Source: Cytophagales bacterium (lineage in GTDB: Bacteria; Bacteroidota; Bacteroidia; Cytophagales; Bernardetiaceae). From it: DNA of 64,000 bases. Below are positions 25,901 through 36,044 of this stretch, one piece after another. The position numbers were made by a program, and so were the translations under genes. The notes under the pieces are model-generated. The model was not told where the DNA came from, made no database searches, and saw only the letters and a list, made by a program, of their open reading frames with translations. The stretch is taken from NCBI GenBank assembly GCA_004293815.1, contig RDZD01000010.1, positions 1 to 64,000 of the forward strand, given 5' to 3'. Numbering within the stretch: the first letter of the stretch is position 1; each line of letters starts with the position of its first letter.

Positions 25901-27170
25901 AGTTAGGGTCTTACACACAGCCGACTGGCACTTGGGACAGAAATTTTTAGGCCAATATTACCGCGATGATGAATTTTCGCGTTTTTTAGATTGGCTTCGT
26001 GACGAGGTGATTGTCAAGCAGGGCGTACAAGTACTCATACATTCGGGTGATGTTTTTGATATTCCTAATCCACCTATCACCGCTACAAGGCTTTATTTTA
26101 ATTTTCTGAGCAGTTTACAACACAGTTGCTGTGAGCATGTGGTTATTGTGGGCGGTAATCATGACTCACCTCCTCAGCTCAACAGCGCGGCGCAAATACT
26201 GGAGTGTCTCAATGTGTATGTTCGTGGGCATGCTTCTGACAAACCAAGCGACGATCTCATTATACTGAAAGACAAACAAGAACAGCCTTTTATGGTAGTT
26301 TGCGCAGTGCCTTTTTTGAGAGATCGCGAGTTGTATTTAGGAGATATAGCCTTAGACGAGGCCGCACACCGACAAGCTATTCAGAAAGCCATAAAGGCAC
26401 ATTATCAAAAATTTTCAAAGCTTTTAGCCCCATACAAAGCGCAGGGTTTACCCATTATAGCTACAGGGCATCTCTGGGTGAGCGGCGCGGAGGTGAGCGA
26501 TGCCTCAGTGGTGGGCAGAGATACAGCCGAACGCCCCACTTATATGGGCACATTGGCAGATGTGGGTGTAGATGTGTTTGGGCAAGACTTTCAGTACGTA
26601 GCACTTGGCCATATTCACAAGAGCCAAAAAGTGGGCGGGCATAATCATATTCGTTATGCGGGCTCTCCAATTCCTCTAGATTTTAGTGAAAGAAAACAAG
26701 AGAAAAGCGTTTTGATTGTGGACTTTGAAGGGCAAAACGCGCCCACTGTTCTTTCTGTTAAAGTGCCCGTTTTGCGCCCTTTATTGCGCTTAGAAGGCAC
26801 GCTGGCTACAATAGCAAAAAAACTGGAAGAGAGAAGCTTGCAGTTCAAAACTCAAACAGATTTTCAATCTTGGGCAGAGCTAATTTTGATTTCAGAACAC
26901 AGCCAAGCTGCTGACGAAGAGGCCATTAAAGAACTTACTGAAAAATACAAAAACGCAATTCTTTTTTTAAGCAAAAAACGAAAAAAAATAGCTCAAGAAG
27001 GCTCAGACAACTTTGCAGAAGATGATTTCTTTGATTTAACGGCACGCGAAAACGTTCTGCATGTGTTTGAGCAATTTTGTTTAAGTAAAAATATTAACAG
27101 CGAAGAAAAGCTAGCAGCACTCAAAAAAACCTTCGAGCAGGTATTTAATGAGCTAAGCGAAAAACCATAA
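25890..27170 (+). CDS. sbcD: Exonuclease SbcD (Mre11-type nuclease subunit)
   Basis: The 426-residue protein contains the calcineurin-like phosphoesterase metal motifs in order: DWHLGQ, SGDVFD, GGNHDSPPQL, ATGHLWV and ALGHIHKSQ. All metal ligands (D, H, N, H) are present. The C terminus (about 290-426) is the capping and SbcC-binding region. With SbcC it cleaves DNA hairpins and double-strand ends in repair and replication. The usual sbcC gene does not follow; the next gene runs on the opposite strand, so the partner must be elsewhere. The start overlaps purE. Confidence 0.92.
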   Translation: MLPKVRVLHTADWHLGQKFLGQYYRDDEFSRFLDWLRDEVIVKQGVQVLIHSGDVFDIPNPPITATRLYFNFLSSLQHSCCEHVVIVGGNHDSPPQLNSAAQILECLNVYVRGHASDKPSDDLIILKDKQEQPFMVVCAVPFLRDRELYLGDIALDEAAHRQAIQKAIKAHYQKFSKLLAPYKAQGLPIIATGHLWVSGAEVSDASVVGRDTAERPTYMGTLADVGVDVFGQDFQYVALGHIHKSQKVGGHNHIRYAGSPIPLDFSERKQEKSVLIVDFEGQNAPTVLSVKVPVLRPLLRLEGTLATIAKKLEERSLQFKTQTDFQSWAELILISEHSQAADEEAIKELTEKYKNAILFLSKKRKKIAQEGSDNFAEDDFFDLTARENVLHVFEQFCLSKNINSEEKLAALKKTFEQVFNELSEKP

Positions 27171-27202
27171 ATTCCCGCTTTAAATGATTTTGTTTAAACC
27201 AA

Positions 27203-28351
27203 CTACTTGCTTGGCGGACGCAGGACAATACCTTCTTCGGTTTTATTGAGCCAGCCCGTACAACTGTTGTTGCGCTCGTTAAACGAAATACGGTCAAACT
27301 TGGGTGCGCAAATCTCCTTGCCATCTGTTGTATAAACTCCGTATTTACCGTCTTTTAGGGCAATGACCAAGCTTTTATAAAAAGAATTGCTGTGCTCTGA
27401 GCTACAAAGCCACTTCATATCATCATATTTTACGCCTTGGGGCTTGCCTGAGGGATTGATAACCGTAAATTTTCCGCTTGTTTTAACGATGGCATAACCA
27501 GCCCGAAAAGGGGAAGCTTCGTCAAAGAGATGTTTAATTTTTTCTTCTCCCTTCAAATCTATGTAACCGTATTTTTTGTTTTTGGAGGCTGGAGCTAGGC
27601 CGTCTACAAACAAACCGATATCGTCATAAAGGTTTGGTATTTGTGATTTATCTTTCAGGCTATAAATACCAAATTTTCCATTCATTTTTAGCTTAATAAG
27701 ACTGTATTGGGTATTTTTTTCCTTAATGTTTTGATGAAAAGCAATCATATCGTATTGCGAAGGCAGCACTTCCTGCGTTTTTAAAATCATCATACCGTAT
27801 TTGCCTTGCTTGTTTACGCGCAGTACTTCGGGGCTGGTGGGAACGGTATCGGCTGAAAGTAAAAGCTTAATTTCGTCATAGGCTGTTTTGATAAAAAGTC
27901 CACCTTTGGCATCAGCTGCTCCCCATTTGCCATTTTGCTTAACACGCACCAGATAAGCAGGCGAAGACAGTGTTTTGCAAGAGCCTTCCAAAAGCTGGAT
28001 ATCGTCATTATTCATATCTGTAAACGGGCGGCCATCAGGATATGACAGTGCGTACTTATTGCCTTTTTTGATTTTGAGTATGCCTTCCCAATGGTCGCAG
28101 CTGCTGTCTACATCTGCAAAAAAAGTAATTAGCTCATAATTAAAAGGCGTTACTACTAAGCCCGTGTCATTCACCACACCAAATTTTTGCCCTTTCTTTA
28201 TGATATGAAGCCCTATTTTCTGATTCGTGATGTAACGCTGAGACACACTCATGCTGTCTGAGCGAACTAGCGTACTGTCTTGTGCTTTAGCTACGAGCGA
28301 GAATACTAAAAAAAAGAGACTAAGAAAAATTTCTATCTGATGTTTTTTCAT
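27203..28351 (-). CDS. Secreted WG-repeat protein
   Basis: The 382-residue product has a signal peptide (MKKHQIEIFLSLFFLVFSL to VAKAQ). At least six WG/KLWEQN-type repeats follow, for example GKWGAADAKGG, GKYGMMILK, GKFGIYSLKD, KKYGYIDLKGE and GKYGVYTTDGKE, each about 40-55 residues. These build a beta-propeller-like surface. The function is unknown and is probably binding at the cell surface or in the periplasm. Upstream in-frame Mets at 28366 and 28501 exist. The 28351 start is preferred because it places the signal peptide at the N terminus. The farther one would put a terminator-like hairpin inside the gene. Confidence 0.7.
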   Translation of the reverse strand: MKKHQIEIFLSLFFLVFSLVAKAQDSTLVRSDSMSVSQRYITNQKIGLHIIKKGQKFGVVNDTGLVVTPFNYELITFFADVDSSCDHWEGILKIKKGNKYALSYPDGRPFTDMNNDDIQLLEGSCKTLSSPAYLVRVKQNGKWGAADAKGGLFIKTAYDEIKLLLSADTVPTSPEVLRVNKQGKYGMMILKTQEVLPSQYDMIAFHQNIKEKNTQYSLIKLKMNGKFGIYSLKDKSQIPNLYDDIGLFVDGLAPASKNKKYGYIDLKGEEKIKHLFDEASPFRAGYAIVKTSGKFTVINPSGKPQGVKYDDMKWLCSSEHSNSFYKSLVIALKDGKYGVYTTDGKEICAPKFDRISFNERNNSCTGWLNKTEEGIVLRPPSK

Positions 28352-28474
28352 CTGATTATGAGCCATAGTTGGGTTTGTTCTAAAAACATAAACAAAGAAA
28401 GCATAAAATTTGACCAAAGCAAAAAAAACTCTGGATTTTACAAATGTTAAAACATCCTGGCTGTATAGTCTCAT

Positions 28475-28511
28475 AAAAACACCCTTGTTTGTACAAAGCA
28501 AGGGTGTTTTT
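28475..28511 (-). terminator. Terminator of the carotenoid-oxygenase/kinase operon
   Basis: AAAAACACCCTTG (28475-28487) pairs perfectly with CAAGGGTGTTTTT (28499-28511) around an 11-nt loop. On the minus strand it lies 27 nt after the stop of the giant kinase gene and ends in a T run. Confidence 0.85.
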
Positions 28512-28537
28512 ATATAGAAGAAGTGCTAAGTCTTGTA

Positions 28538-31500
28538 TTAGAGCCTTACGCCAATGACCAAAATATCATCTACTTGGCTTTCAGATCCGCGCCACGCTAG
28601 ATGCTCCTTTTCTAACATCAACTCCTGCTCCATGAGCGAATAAGTGTGTATACTCTTCAAAAATTCACGGAACCGTTTCACCAAATATTTGCGATTGCTT
28701 TCGCCACCAAACTGGTCTTGGAAGCCGTCTGTACTCAAATAAATCATTTCACCTGATTTATAATTGAAGCTGTATTTGGTGAAAGTCCTATCTGAATACA
28801 CACCTTGACCACCAATAGGCATCTTATCCGCCTTGATTTCTATTAGCTCACCATTCTGAGTGTAATAAATCGGATTCATTGCGCCTGCATACTCCACTGT
28901 TTCTGTAGCTTTGACGATCTTAATGACGCATAAATCCATCCCATCGCGGCTACCAGTTTCTTGCTGCTTGAGTCCTTTTGCAATACCTATATGCAGTTGG
29001 GCTAAGATATCGTCAGGGCTGTAAATGCTTCGCTCGTTGATAATAGAGTTGAGAATTTCGTTACCGACCATACTCATTAATGCACCTGGAATACCATGTC
29101 CCGTACAGTCAGCTGCAATCAGGATGGAGTAACCATTTTTTTGAGCAAACCAGTAGAAATCTCCACTCACAATATCACGTGGGCGATAAAAAACGAAAGA
29201 ATTGATGTACTGATCCATTTCCTCTTTTTGAGGAAGGATGGCAGCTTGTATTCGTCTGGCGTAGTTGATACTAGAGGTAATGTCTTCGTTTTTGCGTTGA
29301 ATAATTTCATAAGCAGCAGAAAGCTGTGTGGTGCGCTCACGAACTTTCTCTTCCAAATTTTCATATAAGAGAGCGTTCATTACTGAAACAGTAATTTGAG
29401 AAGACAATACATTCAAGATGTTTTGTCTTTTTTCTGTAAAAACACCAGCGCTGAGTGAGTTTTCTAAGAAAATTATACCTATGAGTTCATGCTGATACAC
29501 CAAAGGCATACAAAGAATAGAGCGGCTATTTTTTGCCTTGACGTATGGATTGTTAGCAAAGCGGCTATCTTGTTGTATATCATTAAGTACCAAAACACGT
29601 TTGGTATTGATAGAGTAGTTGATAACTTCGGAAGGCAGTAGATGCTGAGTCAAAATCTCAGGAAGTTCTAAGTTCTTGAGGCTTGAAGACGCATCTTTTT
29701 GACCCTTATCAGAAGCCACATAGAAAATACTGTTTTTCTTCAAAAGCAAAACACCACGTTGTGCACCTGCATTTTCATTCACAATACTGAGCAATTTATC
29801 ACAGAGCTTATCTAAAACTACCTCGCTAGAAAGCACCGTATAAGCCTTGAGCACACTACTCAAATCAATGGTAGAAGATATTGTATCGCGCGAGGAGGTT
29901 GTGGAAGCTGTTGTTGTACTTGCTCTTGTAGAAGTAGTAGAGCTGCCGCTTGTAGACTTCTTAGATAGAACAGCTGCATATTGGTTATCTAAACGGGCAA
30001 GTTTTTCTGTAGCACCCCACTGCTGGTAGATGCGGTAAGCCTCAGAAAGATAAATTTCATGTATTTTCTTGCGCTTTTGCTGCGCATAGTAAACCGCAGC
30101 TAGTTCATAAGCTAAGGCATAATCAGCCAAAAAGCCATTGTCTCTGGCCATATCTATGGCAGTGTCAAAGCAGTCTATAGCGGTATTGTTATCGCCTTCT
30201 GCTGCAGCACGCATAGCACGTACTAGCGCGACTTTATGGGAGTGATTTACGCTATATAGGCCGTCAAGCATCTCTAATTTAGGTAAATAAGCCTCCAAGC
30301 AGCGGCGGGCTTCTTGGCAAATGGCTTCATTTTGCGAAAGCCAGAGTACTGCCTGCGATATAATAGGAATATAACTAAAAAAGTCTATTTGGTTGACATT
30401 GCCTACCACAGCTGGTAGAGCAGGCTCACCTTTAATATACTCTTGTAAAGCCAGCTCATAGTTACCCAAATAAAGCTCAGAATGTGCCACAGACTGATAA
30501 AATGCGAAAGCCCAAAGCGGATTGACTTTTGCAAAGTTTTCCTCCAACTGATTCATAGACATTTGCTCAGAAGTGAAGGGCGTATCACGCATGAGTGGTC
30601 TAGTCAAACTGGCAGGTAGGTAGGAGCAAATAGTAGCCATGTAAATACTGTAGAAGTTGTTAGCTTTTTTGCAGACTTCTAAATATCTTTTTTGAGCAGC
30701 CTGTGTTTCATTAAGTGTGCTAGCTGCATAATAGTGGCTCAGACAGCCACTGCTGGCTGCATAAGATGCAAACAAAAGTTCTCCCGAAAGCATACCGGTG
30801 TCTACAGCCTCCGCCATGATGGCGGATCCTTCTGAAGAAGGTCGCACCCAAGAGTGCAAAAAATTCCCCATTACAAATAATGAGGTCGTACGAATTCTTT
30901 GATTTTTATATTTTTCAGTGAGTTGTAAAGAAAGTACACCCAGCTCATAGCCTGTTTGATAGTCTGAAAAAGCAGCTCCGTATATGATACCAAGTGAATT
31001 ATAAGCAGTAGCACTTTCAGCAATATTACCGCGTTCTATTGAGAGCCTAGCTGCGTTGACAATGACAAAGGTCCAATAGAGTTGGTTACCCAAGACAAAG
31101 GCCGCCGGTGCAAGATTTGTGAGTACGCGCAAAGTAACTATGTCGTTGCGTTCAGCGCACGTGGGTAGGTCTAAGAATTCCGCAGGTCTTCTACCTGCAA
31201 TAGTACCCATCAAAGCACCGATAGATTCACCTACGGCCTGTGGTAAATTGGCATCATCTGGTACTATCACACCTAGCAAAGCCAAAGCCTCGCGGCCTGT
31301 ATCAAGTGACTTTGGCTCATTACGGAGCATTTGATGAGTGACAAGCATATTTAAAATATTGGCTTTGTCAGCAGCTGTGTTGGCTTTGTCTGTAGCCTCT
31401 AAGGCCAGTTCTTCTGACACTTCAAAACGCTGGCATTGGTACTCTACCTCTACCCAAAGTTCGTAAAACTTGTAGGCAAGATCATAATTCGTTTGCCAGT

Positions 31501-33805
31501 AAGCGTCTCTGAATATTTTTTTGCCATGAGCCAGAAAGCCCGAAGCACTGCTAAAAGCATTAGCAGCGTAGGCTTTTTGAGCGGCTTGGGTGTTGAGTTG
31601 GAGTAAGCTAAGCTGCTCACTTTCTGATTTTACTAAAGGAATAGCGTTGTTATAATGGTTCACCACCTCAAAAAGCAAAGTGTCCTGTCCGCTTTCTACA
31701 AGGTCTTGATGTGAAAGAATAGCCAAATCGTAATGTAGTTTTTGCCTGTCTTCCTCACTGGTCAGTGCGTAGGCGGCCTCCTGTATCCTGTCGTGCTGAA
31801 AAGCATAGTGTTCTGCACGTTTGAGAAGTAACTGTTCATTTAGCGCAGGTCTAAGCAATTTTATGACTTCATCAAGAGTTTTTTTAACGAAGCTAGCTAA
31901 AAAAGCAGGGTCAAACTCATTCCCAAGCACTGCTGCCACACTGAGCAAATAAGTGCAGGTATCAGGAAGATCCCGAAGCTTATCGGAAATAAAGGCTACG
32001 ACATTGTCTGTAAAGCGTTTCTGCCTCACGCTTTCAATATCCCATTGCCATTTTTCTTTATCATTGTCAAAACTGATTAATTTATCCTGATTCAGTGCAG
32101 TGAGTAGCCTGTTTACAAAAAATGCGTTTCCGCTGGTTTTTTGATAAACAATTTTTGCTAGCTCTTGCAAACTATCTGTCTTGTCTGAATTCAGTGTATC
32201 TGCTACCAAATTCGCAACATCTTCTTGCGAAAGATTTTTTACCTCTATGTAAGAAAGCTCAGTGCCTTCTTCTTTGATGCTAGAAAACAAGGCCATGATT
32301 GGGTGAGAAGCATCTACCTCGTTATCACGATAGGCTCCTATAAAGTACAGAAACTTATCGTTGGCTGACGATAGCATGTTTTTCAGGAACTGAATGCTAG
32401 CCATATCAGCCCATTGCAAATCGTCAATAAAGACGCACAGAGGGTGTTCTGCGGTAGCAAAAAGCCTAATGAACCTGTCAAGAGTGAACTGCATTCGGTT
32501 CTGAGCCTCAAGAGCAGGAAGCTGTTCTAGGGGTTCTTGTTGTCCTATGATAGACTCTATTTCAGGAATAAATTCTATCAAAATCTGGCCATTACCAGCT
32601 ACGGCCTCTAGAATGCGTTCACGCCAAATGGCGATACTGTTGGCTGCGCCTGTAGAAACATAGTCTATCAATTCGCCAAAGGCTCTTTTGAATGCGCTAT
32701 AAGGAATATTTTGCTGCAACTGTTCGAACTTGCCCACCGCATAGAAGCCACGAGCTGATACCAAGCTTTTTTGTATTTCATTGATAAGCATAGACTTACC
32801 AACGCCAGATGCCCCAGTTACTAAGGTTATTTTAGCTTTTTGCTCAGAAAGTACTGATTCAAACTTTTCAAAGAGCAGTGCACGCTCTGCTTCTCTACCG
32901 TAAAGTTTCTGAGAAACAATAAATTTGCTAGACACATCAAAACGGCCAATGGGAAACGTATGTAATAAGCCAGTTTCTTTGAGTATTCGGCGACAAAGTT
33001 TAAGATCTTGCAGCAAACCAGAGGCAGATTGATAGCGTTCGTCTGCATCTTTTCGCATCAACTTGAGAATGATTTCAGATACAACCTCTGGAATAGTAGG
33101 TTTGATGAAGTGAGGCGGCTCAGGTGTTTGGGCAATATGGGCATACACCAGCTCATTAGCGTCATCGTATATGAAAGGCAGGCGGCCTGTGAAAATTTTG
33201 TACAACAGCACGCCTACGGAATATAAATCGCATCGGTGATCAAGTGCTTTATTCACACGACCAGTTTGCTCAGGGGCAATGTAGTCTAGTGTGCCTTCTA
33301 GCTGCTCTGCACTTTTAGCCTCTGCAATCTCGCGTGAAAGCTCAGTGGAAATACCAAAGTCAATAAGACTGATTTTTTGTGTATTGGGATTGATAATAAT
33401 GTTATTGCCATTAATATCTTTATTGATGATATGACGACCGTGTATGTAACTGAGAGCTTCTACAATCTGGATGGCTATTTCCACTGTTTCCAGCAGTTTA
33501 GGCTGATGCTTATTGAAATACTCCCGCACAGTAATCCCTTCTACGAATTGTTTCTCGAGAACGAAGGTGTTTTTGAAAGGCATTATGTTATAAACCTCTG
33601 CAATATTGGGGTGCTTGAGATTTTTAGCAAGCTCGTATTCACGAGTGAGCCGTTCTTTTTCGGCCGCACTCGGGAAGTCACTGTTTGTTGTTTTAATCGT
33701 GACAGTGTTGCCATTGTGCGTGTTAATGGCTTTGCTAAGCAAAGCACGCGCACTAACATAGATATTTTCTGTGATTTGATAGTGTAAAATGGTTTGATTA
33801 CTCAT
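28538..33805 (-). CDS. Giant Ser/Thr kinase - AAA ATPase - GAF - SpoIIE/PP2C phosphatase
   Basis: The 1755-residue cytoplasmic protein starts with a Ser/Thr kinase domain (1-270), with Lys38, catalytic Asp130 in HIINKDINGNN, DFG at 149-151 and APE-like APEQ. The glycine loop is not recognisable and the HRD Arg is replaced by Lys. An AAA/STAND-type ATPase follows: Walker A GASGVGKS (331-338) and Walker B CVFIDDLQWAD (about 457-467). A long helical TPR-like region covers about 700-1320. A Ser/Thr-rich linker, a GAF domain (about 1355-1500), a coiled coil and a SpoIIE/PP2C phosphatase (PRDIVSGDFYW, AADCTGHGIPGA, STDGFQDQFGG) complete it. The first part resembles cyanobacterial HstK hybrids, where a histidine kinase sits at the C terminus. 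It lies 24 nt after a carotenoid-oxygenase-like gene, in one operon. Confidence 0.9.
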   Translation of the reverse strand: MSNQTILHYQITENIYVSARALLSKAINTHNGNTVTIKTTNSDFPSAAEKERLTREYELAKNLKHPNIAEVYNIMPFKNTFVLEKQFVEGITVREYFNKHQPKLLETVEIAIQIVEALSYIHGRHIINKDINGNNIIINPNTQKISLIDFGISTELSREIAEAKSAEQLEGTLDYIAPEQTGRVNKALDHRCDLYSVGVLLYKIFTGRLPFIYDDANELVYAHIAQTPEPPHFIKPTIPEVVSEIILKLMRKDADERYQSASGLLQDLKLCRRILKETGLLHTFPIGRFDVSSKFIVSQKLYGREAERALLFEKFESVLSEQKAKITLVTGASGVGKSMLINEIQKSLVSARGFYAVGKFEQLQQNIPYSAFKRAFGELIDYVSTGAANSIAIWRERILEAVAGNGQILIEFIPEIESIIGQQEPLEQLPALEAQNRMQFTLDRFIRLFATAEHPLCVFIDDLQWADMASIQFLKNMLSSANDKFLYFIGAYRDNEVDASHPIMALFSSIKEEGTELSYIEVKNLSQEDVANLVADTLNSDKTDSLQELAKIVYQKTSGNAFFVNRLLTALNQDKLISFDNDKEKWQWDIESVRQKRFTDNVVAFISDKLRDLPDTCTYLLSVAAVLGNEFDPAFLASFVKKTLDEVIKLLRPALNEQLLLKRAEHYAFQHDRIQEAAYALTSEEDRQKLHYDLAILSHQDLVESGQDTLLFEVVNHYNNAIPLVKSESEQLSLLQLNTQAAQKAYAANAFSSASGFLAHGKKIFRDAYWQTNYDLAYKFYELWVEVEYQCQRFEVSEELALEATDKANTAADKANILNMLVTHQMLRNEPKSLDTGREALALLGVIVPDDANLPQAVGESIGALMGTIAGRRPAEFLDLPTCAERNDIVTLRVLTNLAPAAFVLGNQLYWTFVIVNAARLSIERGNIAESATAYNSLGIIYGAAFSDYQTGYELGVLSLQLTEKYKNQRIRTTSLFVMGNFLHSWVRPSSEGSAIMAEAVDTGMLSGELLFASYAASSGCLSHYYAASTLNETQAAQKRYLEVCKKANNFYSIYMATICSYLPASLTRPLMRDTPFTSEQMSMNQLEENFAKVNPLWAFAFYQSVAHSELYLGNYELALQEYIKGEPALPAVVGNVNQIDFFSYIPIISQAVLWLSQNEAICQEARRCLEAYLPKLEMLDGLYSVNHSHKVALVRAMRAAAEGDNNTAIDCFDTAIDMARDNGFLADYALAYELAAVYYAQQKRKKIHEIYLSEAYRIYQQWGATEKLARLDNQYAAVLSKKSTSGSSTTSTRASTTTASTTSSRDTISSTIDLSSVLKAYTVLSSEVVLDKLCDKLLSIVNENAGAQRGVLLLKKNSIFYVASDKGQKDASSSLKNLELPEILTQHLLPSEVINYSINTKRVLVLNDIQQDSRFANNPYVKAKNSRSILCMPLVYQHELIGIIFLENSLSAGVFTEKRQNILNVLSSQITVSVMNALLYENLEEKVRERTTQLSAAYEIIQRKNEDITSSINYARRIQAAILPQKEEMDQYINSFVFYRPRDIVSGDFYWFAQKNGYSILIAADCTGHGIPGALMSMVGNEILNSIINERSIYSPDDILAQLHIGIAKGLKQQETGSRDGMDLCVIKIVKATETVEYAGAMNPIYYTQNGELIEIKADKMPIGGQGVYSDRTFTKYSFNYKSGEMIYLSTDGFQDQFGGESNRKYLVKRFREFLKSIHTYSLMEQELMLEKEHLAWRGSESQVDDILVIGVRL

Positions 33806-33829
33806 CTCAGTAGCTGCTGGGTTACTTAA

Positions 33830-35968
33830 TTATCTTTTTTTAGTTCTGTGCAAAATATTCTTCAGCACACTAGGAATTTCGTCTTCAATATTCTGGAAGC
33901 TATCTTTTAGCATTTGCAAGGCTTCCATTTTATGAGCCATAAAAGAGGTTTTCTGCGTAGGAGCGTTTTCCATCCAAACCCAGTGCAGAGTTGTAGAAAA
34001 ATCTAGCTGAGGATGGGTAAGAATACAGCAAGGACCTGCCTTCAAATTAGCCGCATCAAATATCCATATTTCACGGTTAAAAGACGCGCCAGCTTGAGTA
34101 ATAACAGCACAAAAAACATACCCATCCATTTGAGAATCTACAATCGGATAAGAAGAGGGGCGTTTACGGGGCACAAAATGCAAAGACATGATTTCACTAG
34201 CCTTTGGAAAGGAGTAATAATCTTCAATTTGCATGGTTTGTGTGTTAAAGCGACTCACTTGAAAAGGCACACCCGCCTCAGTATAAGACACCACTTCTTC
34301 AACGGGCACTATACGATTAGGATAATCTTTGTAAAGGTTGTATATGAACTGCGATAAACGCCTATTCTCTAAACCAGAACACTGATAAAACAAATACTTG
34401 ATCTTATTGATAGGCCTGAAGGGCGATAACATCCCCCTATAACTATAAAAACCTGCAACCCAAGTGTGCGGTCCATCAGGGGTAGTTTCGGAGCCTGTCA
34501 AAGCCAAAAAATCATCGGTATAAGTTTGAGCAGGAATGTTTAAAACGGCCTTTCCTAAACGGCTCACGTCCATGGCACCTGTAGCCAAAATACCCGCAGA
34601 GCTAGGATCTGCCGCAGAGCCATCTACGAGGGTATCATAAAAGCGAATCCATTCTGCTAAGCAGGCTGCACTGTTATTGGCTGAATAAAGCGTGATGGCA
34701 GTGCCATTAGCATCGTCGTATTCACACACAAAGTGTATAAATTCTGGTCGTAGCTGAAAGGTCATGGCCTTAACATCAGTTACACCAGCCACCAAATCCG
34801 CTTTCTTGATCACATAGAGATTCGTGAAAGGTTCTTGTGGCGCAGAGGCGTGTGTACGTATGAAGTTGTCTATGACTGCATTAAATGCAAATGGACTAAG
34901 AACGTCTAACGTTGTTTTAAATGCGGAATCTGAAAACAGGATATAGTTCTGGGTAATGCCCATTTGGTGTGTACATTGCTGTATGCTAATGTTATTGCCA
35001 TTGGCATCGGTTATATTCCAGCTTTGGAGCGGATTTTTTCCGTCATAAGTAAGCAAACGTACTAAAGGTTGAGAAGCCTCTTCTCTTTTTTGGCGACGCT
35101 CCAAAAACGGCAAACTAAGGTGCAAATCGCCTTTGCCATAATCAAAAAGGAAGTCAAGAAGCTCATTTGCCTGACCTTCTTTGGGGAGCTTTTTATTCTG
35201 TATGTCTTTTATTTTACTTTCTAAGACCTCTGCCGCATCAGAGAGGAAGTTTTTTCCTTTGAAGTTTGCCAAAAAAGACAAAATATGAGAAAACTCATTC
35301 GTACCGCCTTTTTTATAGTTGAGCGTATAAAGAAGTTTGCTGTTAGGGTCAAACATAGGGTGTGCCGTAGTTTGAATAACAGGAAACCACCAAAAAAGCT
35401 CAGGTGGATTGGCAGGAACATAGTCACTAAACTTCCCTAAAGGAGATAAGCATTGCAAAGTGGTGGTATTAAACTCAAAAGCTCTACCCATGTCTGAAGT
35501 AGCATACATGCGATAGTTTTCGTCACCATCAAACATAACTGGCAAAAAAGCTGTAGCAGCCTGCTCACGGCCACCGAGACCTATAGAAAGCCTAGCTATA
35601 CCAAAATTAAAAAAACCAAATAATAGATGGTCTTTTGTGCCCCAGCGATGGGCATAGTCAGCCTGAAAAGTAGGATAAGGCTGTAAGATGCTAGCCTTTA
35701 GTTTAACTTGCCCTGGTGTGGTCATGTCAAAGCGCATAATATACGCGTCGCCACCCAAAGAAGAGCTACCATATTCTTGATTGAGCGTACCGTCTGAGTT
35801 GTACTTGGGATAAGGCAAAGCGGAATTGACCGTTCCCGATGGGGTGTTCATGAAGGCATAACCGTACATATCATTCGGCACGGTGCCAAAAGTACAGGTC
35901 AACGTAACATTAATACTAGTGCGTGAGCTGGATACTATGGGCTTGCCCGTGTCATTAGAAGATGGCAT
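33830..35968 (-). CDS. Carotenoid-oxygenase-like protein (RPE65/CCD family), divergent and long
   Basis: The 712-residue protein has the spaced histidines of the carotenoid cleavage oxygenase family: His203 in TAHPMFDPNSKLLYTLNY, His334 in THQMGITQNYILF, His412 in FIHFVCEYDDANGT, and a fourth in TLHWVWM near the C terminus. These four would bind Fe(II) at the centre of a seven-bladed propeller. Family members are usually about 450-550 residues; inserts (for example about 225-320) make this one larger. It would cleave a polyene or apocarotenoid with O2. No signal peptide is seen, so it is cytoplasmic. It is the first gene of an operon with the giant kinase. Substrate and activity are inferred, not shown. 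Confidence 0.7.
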   Translation of the reverse strand: MPSSNDTGKPIVSSSRTSINVTLTCTFGTVPNDMYGYAFMNTPSGTVNSALPYPKYNSDGTLNQEYGSSSLGGDAYIMRFDMTTPGQVKLKASILQPYPTFQADYAHRWGTKDHLLFGFFNFGIARLSIGLGGREQAATAFLPVMFDGDENYRMYATSDMGRAFEFNTTTLQCLSPLGKFSDYVPANPPELFWWFPVIQTTAHPMFDPNSKLLYTLNYKKGGTNEFSHILSFLANFKGKNFLSDAAEVLESKIKDIQNKKLPKEGQANELLDFLFDYGKGDLHLSLPFLERRQKREEASQPLVRLLTYDGKNPLQSWNITDANGNNISIQQCTHQMGITQNYILFSDSAFKTTLDVLSPFAFNAVIDNFIRTHASAPQEPFTNLYVIKKADLVAGVTDVKAMTFQLRPEFIHFVCEYDDANGTAITLYSANNSAACLAEWIRFYDTLVDGSAADPSSAGILATGAMDVSRLGKAVLNIPAQTYTDDFLALTGSETTPDGPHTWVAGFYSYRGMLSPFRPINKIKYLFYQCSGLENRRLSQFIYNLYKDYPNRIVPVEEVVSYTEAGVPFQVSRFNTQTMQIEDYYSFPKASEIMSLHFVPRKRPSSYPIVDSQMDGYVFCAVITQAGASFNREIWIFDAANLKAGPCCILTHPQLDFSTTLHWVWMENAPTQKTSFMAHKMEALQMLKDSFQNIEDEIPSVLKNILHRTKKR

Positions 35969-36044
35969 AGAGATATAAGTCCTACTTTAAAGTAAAGATA
36001 AATGAGTTCAGCAATAGATTTTAGATAAGGATAATTAGATACTG

